Numbered from the stretch's first letter, positions 50,041 to 63,649 are shown. The stretch: 64,000 nt of DNA from Torreya grandis (GCA_037957365.1 JARHVA010008416.1:400001-464000), one strand, 5' to 3'. Notes: a model not told the origin generated them from the letters alone. Program-made: numbers and translations.

Positions 50041-51870
50041 TTTATAACATCCAATACCAAGTTATTAGCCTCATATCAAGCTTGAACGACAAACCCACCA
50101 CCCATTTTGGCCTAAAGAATGCCCTTCCTAATATAAAGAACTGCAATTCTTTTTCTTAAGTTTAAACACACATAAAATGAAACCTATAAATCATTTCCAT
50201 GAAATATTAGATCCATACCCTAATTATTTAATCCATATCATTACATCATAAATCAATCGAGTGTAACCATTAATAATAATTTTTTGGATAAGTTGCAGTG
50301 TTGGGCCTAAAATATAACTTTTTGGCATTAAATAGGTAACTTCTTGAGATTCAACTACCATTTCTACCTCCAAGACATCCACTTGAGAATATATCATATA
50401 AATCTTGTTTGTATAGAAAAATTACATGTTATCACACATACATGACATTCAAATCCACTCGAAAGATCATTTTCACTACCGTTTAGGAGCACAGAAACAC
50501 TGACAATAAATATTGTCAAAGTTTAAGTTGTGGTAACAGAACTCTCTTTTTGATACTTCTTGACCAAAAATTGGCTCTTTAAACACATGAAATTGGGAGG
50601 ATAATGTCTAATACCATTTTATTTTCCTTCTATTAGGCCATAAATATAAACCCACCAACCATTCTAGCCTCAAGAATGCCCTTCCCAATAAAAAAAATGT
50701 TATTTTTTAGCCTAAGTTTAAACACGCATAAAATAAAACATGTAAGTCATTTTTATGAACTATCAGATCCCTAAAATTCCTATCTAATCCATATAATCTC
50801 ATTGTATATCACTTAGGTGTAACCTTTGATATAAATCCATTAGACAAGTTGTAGTGACAGGTCCTAAAATACAACTTTTTGGCTTTAAATAGGCAACTTC
50901 TTGAGCTCCAACTGTCATTTCTACCTTTAGGACCTCCACTAAAGAATATATCACTTAAATCAAATTTAGATATTAAAATTATACATGATAAAACTTTCAT
51001 GATATTCAAACCCACATTTGAGTACATTTTCACTACCATTTAGGAGTGAGGAAACACTGACAACAAATGTTGTCAAAGTTTAAGTTATGGTTGAAAAACT
51101 ATCATTCCAATACTCCCTGACTAAAAATTGGCACTACCAACACGTCCAAGTGGGTGGATAATGTCTAATACCATTTTATTATTCTCCCATTAGGCTCCAA
51201 TGACAAACCCACCACCCATTCTATCCTAAAGACCACCCTTCCCAATATAAGAAAAATGAAGTTTTTAAGCCTAATTTCAAACATATGTAAAACAAAACTT
51301 GTAAGTCATTTATGTGAACCATCAGATAATTCCCATACCTAATTAATCCATTAAATATCACCCTAGATCACATATATTTAACCTTTAATGGAAAACTATT
51401 GAACAAGTTGTAGTGATAGGTCTTAAAATGTAACTTTTTGGCACTAAATAGGCAACTTCTTGAGCTCTAACTGCCATTTCTACCTTTAGGACCTCCACAT
51501 GATAATATATCACTTTGATCATGTCTAGATAGTAAAATTACATGTGATAACACTTCTAAGATGTTCAAATCCACCAAAAGGTGCATTTTCACTACTGTTC
51601 AAGAGCATGAAAACACTGATAATAAATGCTATCAAAGTTTAAGTTGTGGTTGTAAAACTCTCATTTTGTTGCTTCTTGACCAAAAACTAGCATTTTCAAC
51701 ACATCTGGAGGGGTGATTAACATAGATGACTAGGTTATTGTCTTCCCATCAGGCCCTGATGACAAACCCACTGCCCATTTTGGCCTTAAGAATACCCTTC
51801 CCAATATAAGAAAAAGGCAATTTTTTAGCCTAAGTTCAAACACACATAAAAGGAAACCATGTGAAGGTCA
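49300..51870. repeat. Tandem array of a 555-bp satellite
   Basis: About 4.6 head-to-tail units. The landmark GAAACACTGACAATAAATG (or a close variant) recurs at about 49320, 49873, 50494, 51052 and 51610. Spacing is about 553-558 bp once the (AT)37 tract in the second unit is subtracted. Other landmarks in each unit are GACAAACCCACC, TTAGCxTAAGTTxAAACAC and AGGCAACTTCTTGAGCTC or its variants. Units differ by scattered substitutions. Open frames here (49374-49598 and 50809-51039, minus) arise from the repeat and show no conserved domain. The last unit is truncated near 51870. Confidence 0.9.
49965..50038. repeat. (AT)37 microsatellite
   Basis: Uninterrupted AT dinucleotide run of 74 bp inside the second satellite unit and absent from the other units at this position. 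Purity implies high mutability and recent expansion. Confidence 0.97.
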
Positions 51871-54800
51871 ATAATAAAGAGAAGGTTGATGTATACACTA
51901 TCCACCTTGGATACACTAATAAGGTGGATTGGTGTATTCAATAATCAATAGGAGCTAGTTTGCCTCTCCAAGGAAATAGGTCTCTAATTTGAGGTTTTCA
52001 TAAGATTTTGAGATCTAATAAGACTTCAAAATATGCCTATAGTTACTTTCCATTATTAAGGTGGTGTAATGTCCATAAGTGGGGATCCTACAATGAAAAT
52101 CATGAAATATCATGAATATTCCAGTGAATGTAATAAGATAGTGACAACTTAAGGGTTGACAATCAGTTATATGTAGGTAAGGAGGAATAAATGTTAAATG
52201 GGGGTATAGTTGGACCATGATGTCCTAGGAAATAGGATTTCAATAATGTCAAACATGCTACCCCTATGTCTTGAGCAAGCAAATAATCATTTTATGGAGT
52301 TAAAGAAGCATTGAAATTCTTTCAAACTACTCTATGATAATGGAACTACTTCATGGGAATCAAAAATAAGTTGGCTAAAGAATAAGTGAAACATTGAAGG
52401 CAAGGACATGATGAGTTAAGATCAAAATGGAATCAAGTATACCACTATCCCCAAATATAGGTCAATTCATGAAGGAATTTGACCACATCAAACACTTCAA
52501 ATAGCCATGATGATCCTTCTATGCCCTCCTTCATTCAAGGCAAACTCATTTCAAGGATAAATGCTATGTACTTTTAGAAAGCTTATTTTAGCTTCAATAA
52601 TATGAAATTCTTTACTGACAGTGTCAAACACATGAAGGTGGAACCTTATCTATAAATATTAACCTACAAAAAATTGTTAATAGATAATTAAAATAGAAGT
52701 TCATATGTACTACCTAGAAAATAAAAAACATCTAGTAAAATTTATTACATATACATCTTAAAATTCCAAATACCTATGTATTTCAATCCAGTCAACCACT
52801 AAGATCTTCTCTAACCTTGATAATATCAATAATAGCTTCATGTTCTAACTCTTTAACTTTCCATAGTTTCCTATTTAATATCCTCCCATGATATTTTTTG
52901 TAATTGAATATTCATTATAAGAATAAAATGTTAATAGTGAAGTATCTTCTTATGCATTTCAAACTATTCAAACAACCAGTGATTTGAATTTTTTATATAA
53001 TATCATTGAAACCAAGTTCTAGTGACTACCACTGACCTAGTGGGATAGTCAACATTTTCTCCATCTATAACTGGTCAAGTTAATTTTTTCTTTCTCTCTA
53101 CACACTAACACAAGTAGTAATATGTGCCATCTTCATTGTCCTCATCTGCAATAACTACAAAAACATGCCCTATATCACAAAACTTTGTGGCACTATGAAG
53201 ATATATAACGAGAATAAGTTGTACAAAATGAAAAATATTTTACCTGACTACACTAGATCATATACATGTTCAAATTCATTTGATAATGTCATATCCAGAA
53301 GTTGTAATTTTGTTGAAACCTGATAAGTGTTGATTATAATTAGAGGTTTGGAACTCCAATCATCCACTCACTCTTATGACTTGCACTCAGTCCAAATAGA
53401 TTCCATGCATGAAAAATAAAAACATGCCAAATGTCTCATATGAACAATCCAAGAACTTGCATTTGATCTACAAAATGAGTTGAGCTCACTATAACCCATT
53501 AGATTTTTATAATCTTTATAATTTGCCAAGTGTTCTTCATCCATTAACTAAAAATGTCCAAAAATGGTATAATTTGGTTAAGCACCATGACACTTGTTCT
53601 TATTACACCATTCAACCACATTTTTTGTATTTGTCAAATCAACACCCTATTCAAATTTTAACTCCTCCCTTGCAATATCTCTTTTTACACATTCTCTATC
53701 ACCATCTTGTTCTCCATTTCCATGTCCAACATCAGTGAAAATCAATTTTTTCTCTACACCAATGGTAATGTGCATCCTTCTTAATCAATAAAACATTTGT
53801 GAATTTTTGAATTGTGATGTGCACATATATGACCAAGTGTAATGTTGATTGAAATTAATGTTCCTCTAACTCAATTATTCATATAACTTCTAAAAACAAC
53901 CTTACACATACTCTAAAAAATGTGATTGGTCATCATTGATATATAAATGGTACTCCCTTAATATTTTATATTGTTATTTTATACTATCAAGTGCATGCAT
54001 GAATGTTATGTGCATGAATATGAGAACTTGTGATGAGTTTTAATACTATGATTGAACTTCCATTTGAGGTTTGAATGTGTAATTTTCAATAAAGTCAACT
54101 ATTAAAATAATCAAACCAAGTGGAAATGTATCCTTGCTTATCTTGAAATGTTTATCCAACCATCTAGCCTTGTGTATGTGCATTGCATACTCATAAACAA
54201 TTTTTTCCTTAAATTTGACCAAAAATTTAGAAATGGGTATCTTTTTTTGTAACAAGCTCACACCCTTTAGATTCTTTGACATTTTTTACTTGATAAATCA
54301 CTTATCTATATTTTCTTAAACCAACTAATTCCTATCTAATTGAACTTGTACTCTCCTCATTGATACATTTTTTTATTTGTGTAAATCCACCATAAATTCT
54401 AAAATTTCCATCTAAACATGATTTATTATAAAATAATTATCCATCCAATCATTTTCAAAAAATAGTTGGAATAAATTATCTATTTGATTTCGGTGAAAAT
54501 TCAATGCCACACTCTTATAAACTATTGTTAGTATGCAAGGTACAATGATTATGGTGAAAAATATCATAGGGCATCAAAAATTCAACATGTTTCCTAGAAT
54601 AACAAGTGATGCATGTGTGATTTACTTTTACATAAAAGGTTTGGCCATCTCAAAAGATATTTGACAAATATAACTTTATGGGTCTTTTCCAAAAATGTAA
54701 GTATAATTGTGTTGGAGTCATATCCAAAAAATATTTTGAATGTGGTTCATAGTTACAAGAACTAACTCTTATTTTCACATCTCTTGCATTGGGTGAGACT

Positions 54801-54899
54801 CTTATATTGTCTTTTCAGACTAAATAGATTCACAAAATGGATCATAATTATCCCTCAAGCAACTCATTAACTTTTGGTATGTAGAATCTTGGAGTGAGA
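51871..54899. other. AT-rich stretch, no gene recognised
   Basis: No long frame, known motif or clear repeat. Open frames at 52015-52218, 53523-53791 and 54046-54282 have no recognisable domain. Confidence 0.4.
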
Positions 54900-54939
54900 G
54901 GATAAAAAGAGTAAAAAAATAAAGAAAAACATGTTTTTC

Positions 54940-55430
54940 TATAAGTGGTAGGTTTGACTGGACATAGTCGTGGGATTGTCCTTCAACTCATAGGATTGTC
55001 ATTCAAAATCATGGTATTTTACTTAGACATTTTTATTTTAAAACTAACTTTTTATTTTTATCTAGGGTTAACAATACCGATACTTTAGAAGTCACAGGAT
55101 TGCTTTGCAACTTGTGGGGTTGCTTAACCGAGTTATGATATTGTCTAGCTATTAGTAGTTAAATGATAATACCAAAACTCATGAAGTGGTGATATTGTTC
55201 TGCTACTAGTGGGATTGTCAAACCAAGTTATAGTATTGTGACCAAACTACCTACAGTTTATAATACCTCAACTCTTAAATTTGTGGGATTATCCTACAAG
55301 TAGCAAGATTGTCATTCAGAGTCACGATATTGTGACTAAATGGTTAGAGGTTAGTTACAATACCAAAACTCTTAAAGTTGTGGGATTATCTTGTAAGTAG
55401 TGGGATACTCTATCAAGTAGCATTATTTCA
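54940..55430. repeat. Imperfect repeats with GTGGGATTGTC core
   Basis: The phrases GTGGGATTGTC, AATACCAAAACTC and ATATTGTGACTAAA recur in the same order at roughly 115-bp intervals, about four times, with heavy divergence. The unit does not keep a reading frame. Confidence 0.6.
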
Positions 55431-57479
55431 GCACTGTGTCGATCTAAGAGCTCATTTTCCTAAGTTGATTGTTTCATCTTTAAAAATGCTTCAAAGCTAA
55501 ACCACTTGCTAACATTTTTCTTTTATAACTACCTTGTAAAATTGCTCAAACATGTTGAGATAATATTTTGCATGCTTTAAAATTAACTAGGAACATTATT
55601 TTAGTGCTTAATGTAACATTTAGGTGCTTAAGTAAGTATTTTTTAGCATTGGTTTTCAAAGTTCACAATCTAAAGACCAAGGGGTCAAAAGAGCACCACC
55701 ACACCTTTTGATTTGGGGCTTAAAAATGAACTCATCTTTCAAAGATTTTATATTCACTACTTGTTTCAATTAGCACTTTAATTTCACAAAATACAAGGAT
55801 GTTTCATGTATGCTCTTCTATTTGTCCCCTTTAGGGAACCCTTAGAATCAAAAGCACTTTCCTTATTTTTAAAATTACATAGTCTAAGGCATAGAAAGAA
55901 TGTCATCTAAAGCACCCTCCCCCCCCAAAAATTGCAAAAGTATTGAGTGACCTTGACACGACCCTAAATTCTTTCTATTTCATGCTTTATTTCATTTAAT
56001 TGCATCATGTCTTATGAGGGGGACATCATTTCCTCCCATGATTTCTTTAGGGAAACTTTGACCTAGAGTTTCATCTTCCAACATTGACTTCATTTAATTC
56101 TATATTAGAGTTACACACGGGACATAGTGGCACTTTGGACATCACACTACACTAAGCGAACAAAAGATGTAGTGATTGCTAAAAGGACCAGACCTTTTTG
56201 CAACAAGCCAAATGATATAGGCCCAAAATATATGCTTTTATTTTGTATTTTTTGATGTGAAATTCATTATGTAATTGATTCCCCTAGAAATTTCCAAAAG
56301 CTTGCTAGTTTAGTCAACCCTAAATTGCCATATCCTTGTTAGGATTTGAATGATTATACTTAGTGTGTTTTGGTCATTTTTATTTGGTATATTTTAAGAC
56401 TAAAACTTGTTTTTTTTTCATAGACCATGTCAAAATAATGTATTTGAGTTAAGGAGGGTAGTGTTATGCTACCCAAATCATGTCAAAACATTTTAAGCCT
56501 TTTGAGTCTTTGAAATATAACATAGATCACATCATTTGAGCATGATTATGCTATTAGGTTACTCAATTTATTTCAATACTAGTAAACCTTATATCAAAAA
56601 CCATTATTTCAAACTGTGTTACGTATACCATTTAGACCTTTATCTTGTGTCATCATGCTATCCAATCTTGTCTAGCTTGTTTGGTTAAATCATAGTTTTC
56701 AACTTTGAGTTTTTAATTAGCCTTGTCAATTTTGGATTCAAACATTGATTTATTTCTATTTGGGCCTTAATTCATGGGGCTGATACATAGATATTTTTTG
56801 GGGGTTGCATAACTTTGGTTAATCAATTACCCAAATTTAAAAACTATTGATTGTTTCTTTGTGGAGTACCTATCCTTATCATTGTTTGTGTCTTTATTTG
56901 GAAAAATATAGTCTTTTTTCAAAGATCCTTTTATCTTATGCCTTATGCCAACTGATCATGTTTGTGTTTGATTCTATGTGTTGGGTCTATGTCAAAGTTG
57001 TTTCCAAACTTGTTATATTAAATCAAATCATATTAGCCTTTGTTTCAAACCTAGCTTTTGATGTTGTTTAGCCAAAAGTCCTAGCATATGCCTATTTATT
57101 TGAGCCTATATTTTGACTCTACATTTAGATAAAAGACCTAGTAACTCAACTTTTCCCTTTCCTAGTTTAGACCTTGTTTGGAACACTTTGACCTAGACCT
57201 TTGACATGCTAGTTTTTATTTAGATGCTTAACCTTTTTTTCATATGACATTTGACATTAGACATTTAATGTTAAACTATTTTATAACAAGTCTTATCACA
57301 AACCATTTTGGAGATACAACTCCATTTTTAGACCACGTTAGAGATATAGCTCCACCCTTTCAACCAAGTTAGACCATGTTTGAACCATTTGTCCTTTGGA
57401 CATATTTTTTTGGAGTCTATAAAACTCTAAGCCTTTTTTATTTTCATATATTTCATCATTTATGTGGATATGTATAGCT
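55431..57479. other. Probable retroelement spacer, no gene recognised
   Basis: No recognisable coding domain. A short local duplication occurs near 57305-57355 (GAGATACAACTCCA and GAGATATAGCTCCA). The position upstream of 57480-59700 suggests the untranslated or decayed interior of the same element. Confidence 0.35.
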
Positions 57480-59700
57480 ACACCTATGGTGGAGTCATGT
57501 ATAATCCATCTTATGATAGAATGACCACATAAAATGACTTTTATGGCATTAATCTAGACCCCAACGATGATAATGTGGTTTGTGAGATAGATTTATATCC
57601 ACCTCATAATAATCATTCATAGGAACAAAGTCATGATCCAACTCAAGACCTTGATTGGTATGAAGAGGCTTATGAGGATGACTTTGAAGACCCAACTACA
57701 AATAATGTTGTCTTAGATATGGATCCACACCCTCTTTATAATAATCAGTATGTGAACATAGTCAACAACCAGCTTATGAGGTAACTCACGATTGGGATGA
57801 AATGGTTTATAAGGAAGACTTGGATGCTTTGGCTTATGTGAGTAATCAGGGTCCATCACATCATACCATTTCTATTCTAAGACCATAATGTTGCACTATT
57901 CCCATACCAAGACCTCATCCTTTGGTTTGTGCTAGTAATTAGGCTCCACAATGCCAAACCATTTCTATACCAAGACCTCATCCTTTGGATTATATGATAA
58001 ATCAAGCTCCACAATGCCCCTTCATCATTCCAAGACCTTGTCCTTTAGCTTGTGTGAGAAATCAAAACCCAAAATGCCCTATCGTTACCATTTTAGGACT
58101 TCATCCTTTGGATAATGCAATCAATCAAGCTCTCTAATGCCCTACCATTATCTAACCACAAGCTATTCCTCATCTAGAATCAATCCCATCCAAACCTCAA
58201 TTGATCCAATCCTTTAAAGACCAAGTTGTGTTCAAAATTGGTATTTTCCAACTCATTAGAAACCAAGGCCAAGAGAACCAGACAATCTAAGTTATTTTTA
58301 TTGAATCAACCATTTATGATAAGCCAACTTGTGATGAATCTCCTATTGATCCTATACTAGTTATGAAGTAGTCTCACTTTAATGATCTAGTCTTTGTTGA
58401 TTCACTTCTTAATGATTATAACCACCTTTGGTCAAATCATTACCTTGACCATATGCCTATTTTCCTAGATACTTCTATCAACAAGATAGTATCTAAGGAG
58501 TTATCTCTTGACCATTTTCCCATCCTAGAGGAGTCTCACTTTGAAAACTATTCTTTATGCAGCCCATTATGCCATCATAGGCTATTACTTGTCCAAAACC
58601 AAATATTCAATAAGACATCATTGTAACAAAATACCCATCAAATGAAGAATCAAAGTTACAGTTGTGTTCTATTCTTGAATCGACATCAGATTTAGCATCA
58701 GAATTAGAATCAACAATAGTCTCAACATCAAATGTAGAGTTCCTTGAGTCAAAATCAGATTCAAATATAGAATATGTTCATGACTATTAAAACATTGGTT
58801 AACCATGTCTTACATATCAATTTAAAAACATCTATTATCCTTATATAGTTTTTGAGGATGAGTACAACTTCAACACAAGTTATCCTAGTATCTTCTACAA
58901 GGATTGTGTAGTCTCTCCTCATTCCATTACCATTCCACAGGCTATTACCATCAACCAAAATAGCCATATTATTGACATTCCACCTCCCACAAGTGTTGAT
59001 TGGGATCAAAAAAATCACACTTTGATGAACTGCATCCATGGTGACATAACAATTAAAGAAGAGCAAGGAGGCCAAGACCACATTCACATAGCAAAAGAAC
59101 ACTCTCTTAGTGAAACCTTTTCAGATGCACTAGGGGACAAGTAAAGTTAAAACATATCATCTTTTAGTGAAACTTTTTTAGAAGTGCTAGAATCAAATCT
59201 AAGTCAAAATCCAATGTTCATTAGTGAAACCTTCTCAGAGGTACTACATGACAATCAAGACAAATTTTTTAGTGAAAACCTATTTGAGGCACCAATAGTT
59301 GAACACAAAATTTATTCACTATTAGATGAAGACAAAATCAAAGATCAAATCAAAATAGCTTCCTATCTATAGCCTAGTCAGATGGTATCTACTCTCAATC
59401 CCAAACAATAAAAAATATGATGGTAGTATTGAAAGAACACATCTTTGGCCCCACTGCAACCAAAGTTATGTTGAATCTAGCATCAACAACATTACATGTG
59501 ACTGTAAGTCTTGATCTTCATTTATTTCTCCACCATTATACATTCCATTGTCATCTATCATTCTATTTCACAATCAAACCTTCATCCATTATTTCTCCTT
59601 CTTTACCATCCATGGCCTCACTTTCCTTTGTAGAGGCTACAAAGATACCTTGTATCAACATTTGAAGGAATCAAAATCAATGACCAACATCTCTAAACCA
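57480..59700 (+). pseudogene. Decayed retroelement-associated coding region with peptide repeats
   Basis: Plus-strand frames read as coding sequence with stops and frame changes. Parts include an acidic DWYEEAYEDDFEDPTTNN stretch (about 57645-57700), tandem PRPHPL-containing repeats (57870-58150), a LNDYNHLWSNHYLDHMP segment (about 58408-58460) and an SETFSEVL-type repeat segment (59110-59380). The LNDYNHLW phrase recurs in the flanks of both LTR copies downstream (about 59710 and 62090), tying this region to that family. It lies upstream of the LTR at 60067, as expected for the 3' part of an element's interior. The function is not recognised. Confidence 0.5.
57870..58150 (+). repeat. In-frame tandem peptide repeat
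   Basis: About five units of roughly 55-60 bp, each encoding approximately a Cys-Pro-x-Ile pair, then PRPHPL or a variant, four or five variable residues and NQAPQ. The DNA shows AAGACCTCATCCTTTGG and CAAGCTCCACAATGCC once per unit. Some units have stops. Confidence 0.75.
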
Positions 59701-59702
59701 TC

Positions 59703-60066
59703 TAGATCCTCTTAATGATTATAATCGCCTATGGAAAAATCATTATTTTGACTTTTATTCTTGATTATAACCACCTTTAGGAAAATTAGCATCTTTTTTA
59801 CATCAATGCATGCAATAATCTTCTTATTTGAATTAATCTCAACCACATGTTAATTCCACCTTTTTTCTTGTTTCTTTTTGAGGGACCACCCATCAACAAA
59901 TGTGATGACCACTCCCTCAAAGGGGCATCATCATAGGCTTTTCAAAACCATTTGGAGCTTTGTTCTTCAACCATCATCTTCTTTTTGGCATATAGGGCAT
60001 TTCTCATTATTTGAGAAGACATTGCTTTGCCTATGGTTTGAAACACCTTCCCAAACAAGGGAAAAT
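59703..60066 (+). mobile_element. Element 3' interior end, copy A
   Basis: Matches 62085-62411 in the same orientation. Reads as a broken coding end with KTIWSFVLQPSSSFWH (about 59945-59990), a stretch that looks conserved between copies, followed by a purine-rich AAGGGAAAA just before the LTR. Confidence 0.5.
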
Positions 60067-61303
60067 TATAGACACCTAAATCTAGCCACCAATAACCTCT
60101 AATTAAGCTTTTGACCAATTTCCACTAAAGTACAAAATTTGGTCTAAAAACACTAAAACATGTTAAATGATGTGAAACTAACATATTTAAGTGCTAATTT
60201 TGTCTCGAGTATCATTAAATGGGGTAATTAAATTTATGGACCATCTAACTTTGATCAAATTATTTCAATTCAAAATGCCAATTTTGCTCCTAGGTGCTCT
60301 AGATTGCTTTTTTCTATCAAATCCCTTGCACAAGACAAGTGCCTTTGTTATTTATTTTTGGTAACGTCCTAAATAGGATAATAGATCCAATGTATATGAC
60401 ATTGCATTCTAATTCCAATCTAGTCAAATTTTAGACCAATAATAAGGCATTTTGATCAATTTAAGTAATTTATGCACAAAGTACTTAATCATGCTTAAGA
60501 GATAATTAAACCAAATTAAAGCTTAATTAATAATCACATGAAAACTTGTTGAAAACTTTTTGAAAACTTGTTTTTATAAATGAATATTGAATATTTTCAT
60601 CATCAAGTGACCTCATTTCTTGGGAAGACATTCCTATACCATAAATGCCATAACTATTAGGATTCATGCCTCCCATGCCTCATCAAATCCCTCCATGCCT
60701 CTTAATTTCTCCTCTATATAAAATATTTATGATCCTATTTATCAATTTTAAATGCATATTTGGATTAATCCTTAGCCACACATCTCAATCCTGAGATGGA
60801 TAGTTCAGGTTGATTCTACCCATTTGCAAAAATCTATAAATAGGAGGCCTTGCCGCATGAATTCTAAGATATTTTGGTACAAATTTATTATGCTCAAATA
60901 TCTTTAAAAGTTCTTGATAATAAAAATTTATAATGCACAAATTATTCCAAAGTCTATTGCAATTAGTGTTACCATGCCAAATTGACTCTAAGACAAGCTA
61001 AGCTAAAGCCAGAGGTGCCAAGGAGAGATGGAGGTAGCCAAGATTCCATTTATGTATACTTCATGAGCACAAGCCAAGTAAGCCACTAAAAAATCATTTT
61101 GAACATCCAAGGAATGTGAAGGATTCTTGTTTTTGCTTACTTTTTAATTGTGTTTGTCATTTTTTTTAATTAAGCTCACCCTAGTAACTAAGCATGAATG
61201 TGTTAGTTTAGTGTGTTGTTTGTCAATTTTCTTTGTTTATTTTGTCACTAAAAAAATACTAATATCCTCTTCTTAGTCAAATTCTTAGTCAAATTTTGTT
61301 TCA
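60067..61303 (+). repeat. 1.24-kb LTR, copy A
   Basis: Matches 62412-63638. It starts TATAGACACC, where TG has probably become TA, and ends TTTCA. Promoter-like CTATAAATAGGAGGCC (about 60833-60848) sits two thirds along, followed by a conserved R/U5-like part with TTATTATGCTCAAATATCTT. It is followed by TGATCAATT, not a primer-binding site, consistent with being a 3' LTR of the element whose interior lies upstream. Confidence 0.65.
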
Positions 61304-62084
61304 TGATCAATTATCTTGTCATTCTTGATCAAGTTAAGATACCTCAAAATTCCAAAAACATTCATAACATTTCAAAAATCTAAAAATATTTGTCTTGTCT
61401 AAGCCTAGTCAGTTATCCTCGATCTACCCTACTAGGGTAAAGTCATTTTTAGGATGCTTTCTTTTGATTTTGTTTTCAATATTTTTGTTTTTTATTTATT
61501 TCAAGTTGTTTTTTTATTTGTTTGCTTGCATGTTTGTTTACTTTTAGCACTGTTGCCTAGACTTGGTTTATATGTATGCATTAGGTGATTCCTTGAACAC
61601 ATTATTCTTATGTCTATCCATATTCATATGTCAACATTATCATCATGGGTTTTATCATTGATGCATTATTTTTGATTGTTTATTGGATCAGGAGTTAGTC
61701 CTTATGCATATTTTAGCCAAGTCTTCATGGTATTCTATCATGATGCTTATCGTCACATGCTATAGTAAAAATCAACTTCAAGAAGGTCTACAATCAATGG
61801 AGCCATAGAAGTTTCTCCTTGGAACCTTGGCAAATCCTTCCATCCCACCCTTGATCAAATTAACCCATTGGTCATTTTAGTTATATCATTACTAATAAGG
61901 ATGAACATTTCCTCATTAGTAGGTAAAACTAAACTATTTATAATGATCAATCGTATTCCTCTATCCATCTCTTTCATCACTTTACACTCGCTCAAATTTA
62001 ATTTGTATTCTAGGTTATATCCTTGATTTATTCTTATTAATCATCCCTAACTAGGGTACCATTAGTTTTAGCTAATCTAGGTCT
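61304..62084. other. Spacer between LTR copies, no gene recognised
   Basis: About 780 bp with no counterpart elsewhere in the window. No coding motif. Confidence 0.4.
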
Positions 62085-62411
62085 GCTTAATGATTATAAC
62101 CACCTATGGGCAAATCATTATATTGACTTTTATTCCTAACTATAGCCAGCTTTGGGAAAATCAACATCTTTTTTACGTCAATTTATGCAAGCATTTTCTT
62201 GTTTGGATTAATCTCAACCACAAGTTAATTCCACCTTTCAAAAAATGTGACAACCACTTCATCAAGGGGGCATCATCATAGGCTTCCCAAAACCATTTGC
62301 AGCTTTGTTCTTCAACCATCATCTTCTTTTTGGCATACAGGCCATCTCTCATTATTTTAGAATATACTTCTTTGTCTATGGTTTGTAATGCCTTCCCAAA
62401 TAGGTACAAAC
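62085..62411 (+). mobile_element. Element 3' interior end, copy B
   Basis: Same layout as 59703-60066, including LNDYNHLWANHY and the SFVLQPSSSFWHTGH stretch. The long minus-strand open frame at 62173-62529 is antisense to this and not a gene. Confidence 0.5.
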
Positions 62412-63638
62412 TATAGACACCTAAATATAGCCACCAATAACCTCCAATCATGGTTTTGACTAATTTCCACCAAAGTGCACAATTTGGCCTGAAATCACTA
62501 AAACACACTAAATGATGTGAAACTAACATATTTAAGTACTAATTTTGGCTAGAGTATCATTAAATGGGGTGATGCAATTTATGGGCCAACTAACTTTGAT
62601 CAAATCATTTCAAGTCAAAATGCCAATTTTACACTTGGGTGCTCTTAATTGTTATTTCCTATCAAATCTTTTGCATAAGAAACATTCCTTTGTTATTTTC
62701 TATTGGTAACATCCCAAATGGGATAATGGATCCAATACACTTTACATCACATTCTAATTTCAATCTAGTCAAATTTTGGACTAATAATAAGGCATACCGA
62801 TCAATTTGAGTAATTTGTGCACAAAGTGTCTAATCATGGTTAAGAGCTAATAAAACCAAGTTAATGCCTAATTAAAAATTCCATGGAAACTTGTTGAATA
62901 CTTGTTTTTAGAAATGAATATTGAATATCTGCATCATTAGGTGACCTCATTTCTTGGAAAGACATCCCTAGGCCATAAATGCCATAAATATTAGCATTCA
63001 AGCCTCCGATGCCTCATCAAATCCCTCCATGCCTCTTAATTTCTCCTCTATCACAAATATTGATGATCTTATTTATGAATTTTAATTACATAATTGGAGT
63101 AATCCTTAGCCACACATCTCAATTTTAAGATGGATAGTTCAAGTTAATCCTCAAACTATTCCAAAATCTATAAATAGAGAGGCCATGAACATCATTTCTA
63201 AGCTATTTTAGTGAAAAGTTATTATGCTCAAATATCTTCAAAATCTCTCACATGAAAAAGTTATAATGCTAAATTGATTCCAAAGCTTCATGCAAATTAG
63301 TGTTATAATGTCCAAATATTGAGCCAAGCCAAGCCAAGCTAAGCCAAAGCCACAAGCTGCCAAGGAGAAGAGGAGATAGCCAAGCCGCCTTTGATGAAGA
63401 CTTCATGAGCACAAGCTAAGCAAGACACTACAAAATCATTTGGATCATCCAAGGAAGGTGAAGGATTCTTGTTTTTCTTTACATTTTAGTTGTGTTTATC
63501 ATTTATTTTTTGTTATTAAGCTCACCCTAGTAAATAGGCATGAAGGTTTTAGTTTAGTGTGTTGTTTGTCAATTTGATTTGTTTATTTTATCACTAACAC
63601 AATACTAATCTCCTCTTCTTAGTCAAATTCTTATTTCA
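62412..63638 (+). repeat. 1.23-kb LTR, copy B
   Basis: Matches 60067-61303, with TATA-like CTATAAATAGAGAGGCC near 63168-63184 and the end TTATTTCA. It is followed directly by TGGTATCCAAG, a PBS-like site, so it could act as the 5' LTR of an element running off the right edge. The presence of interior-end sequence on its left as well suggests a recombinant or tandem arrangement. Confidence 0.65.
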
Positions 63639-63649
63639 TGGTATCCAAG
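63639..63649 (+). other. Primer-binding-like site
   Basis: TGGTATCCAAG immediately after the LTR end. The first seven bases match the initiator-tRNA-Met-type PBS; the rest diverges. Confidence 0.5.

Noticed and set aside
53523..53791. Overlapping plus-strand frames as a small secreted protein
   Set aside because: Two frames are open over the same bases because of pyrimidine richness; neither has a convincing signal peptide or domain.
58761..59102. 113-codon minus-strand open frame
   Set aside because: The plus strand here reads as part of the peptide-repeat-containing coding remnant; the minus product has no recognisable motif.
62173..62529. 118-codon minus-strand open frame
   Set aside because: It is antisense to repeat copy B, where the plus strand reads as a conserved element interior end; copy A does not keep the minus-strand frame.
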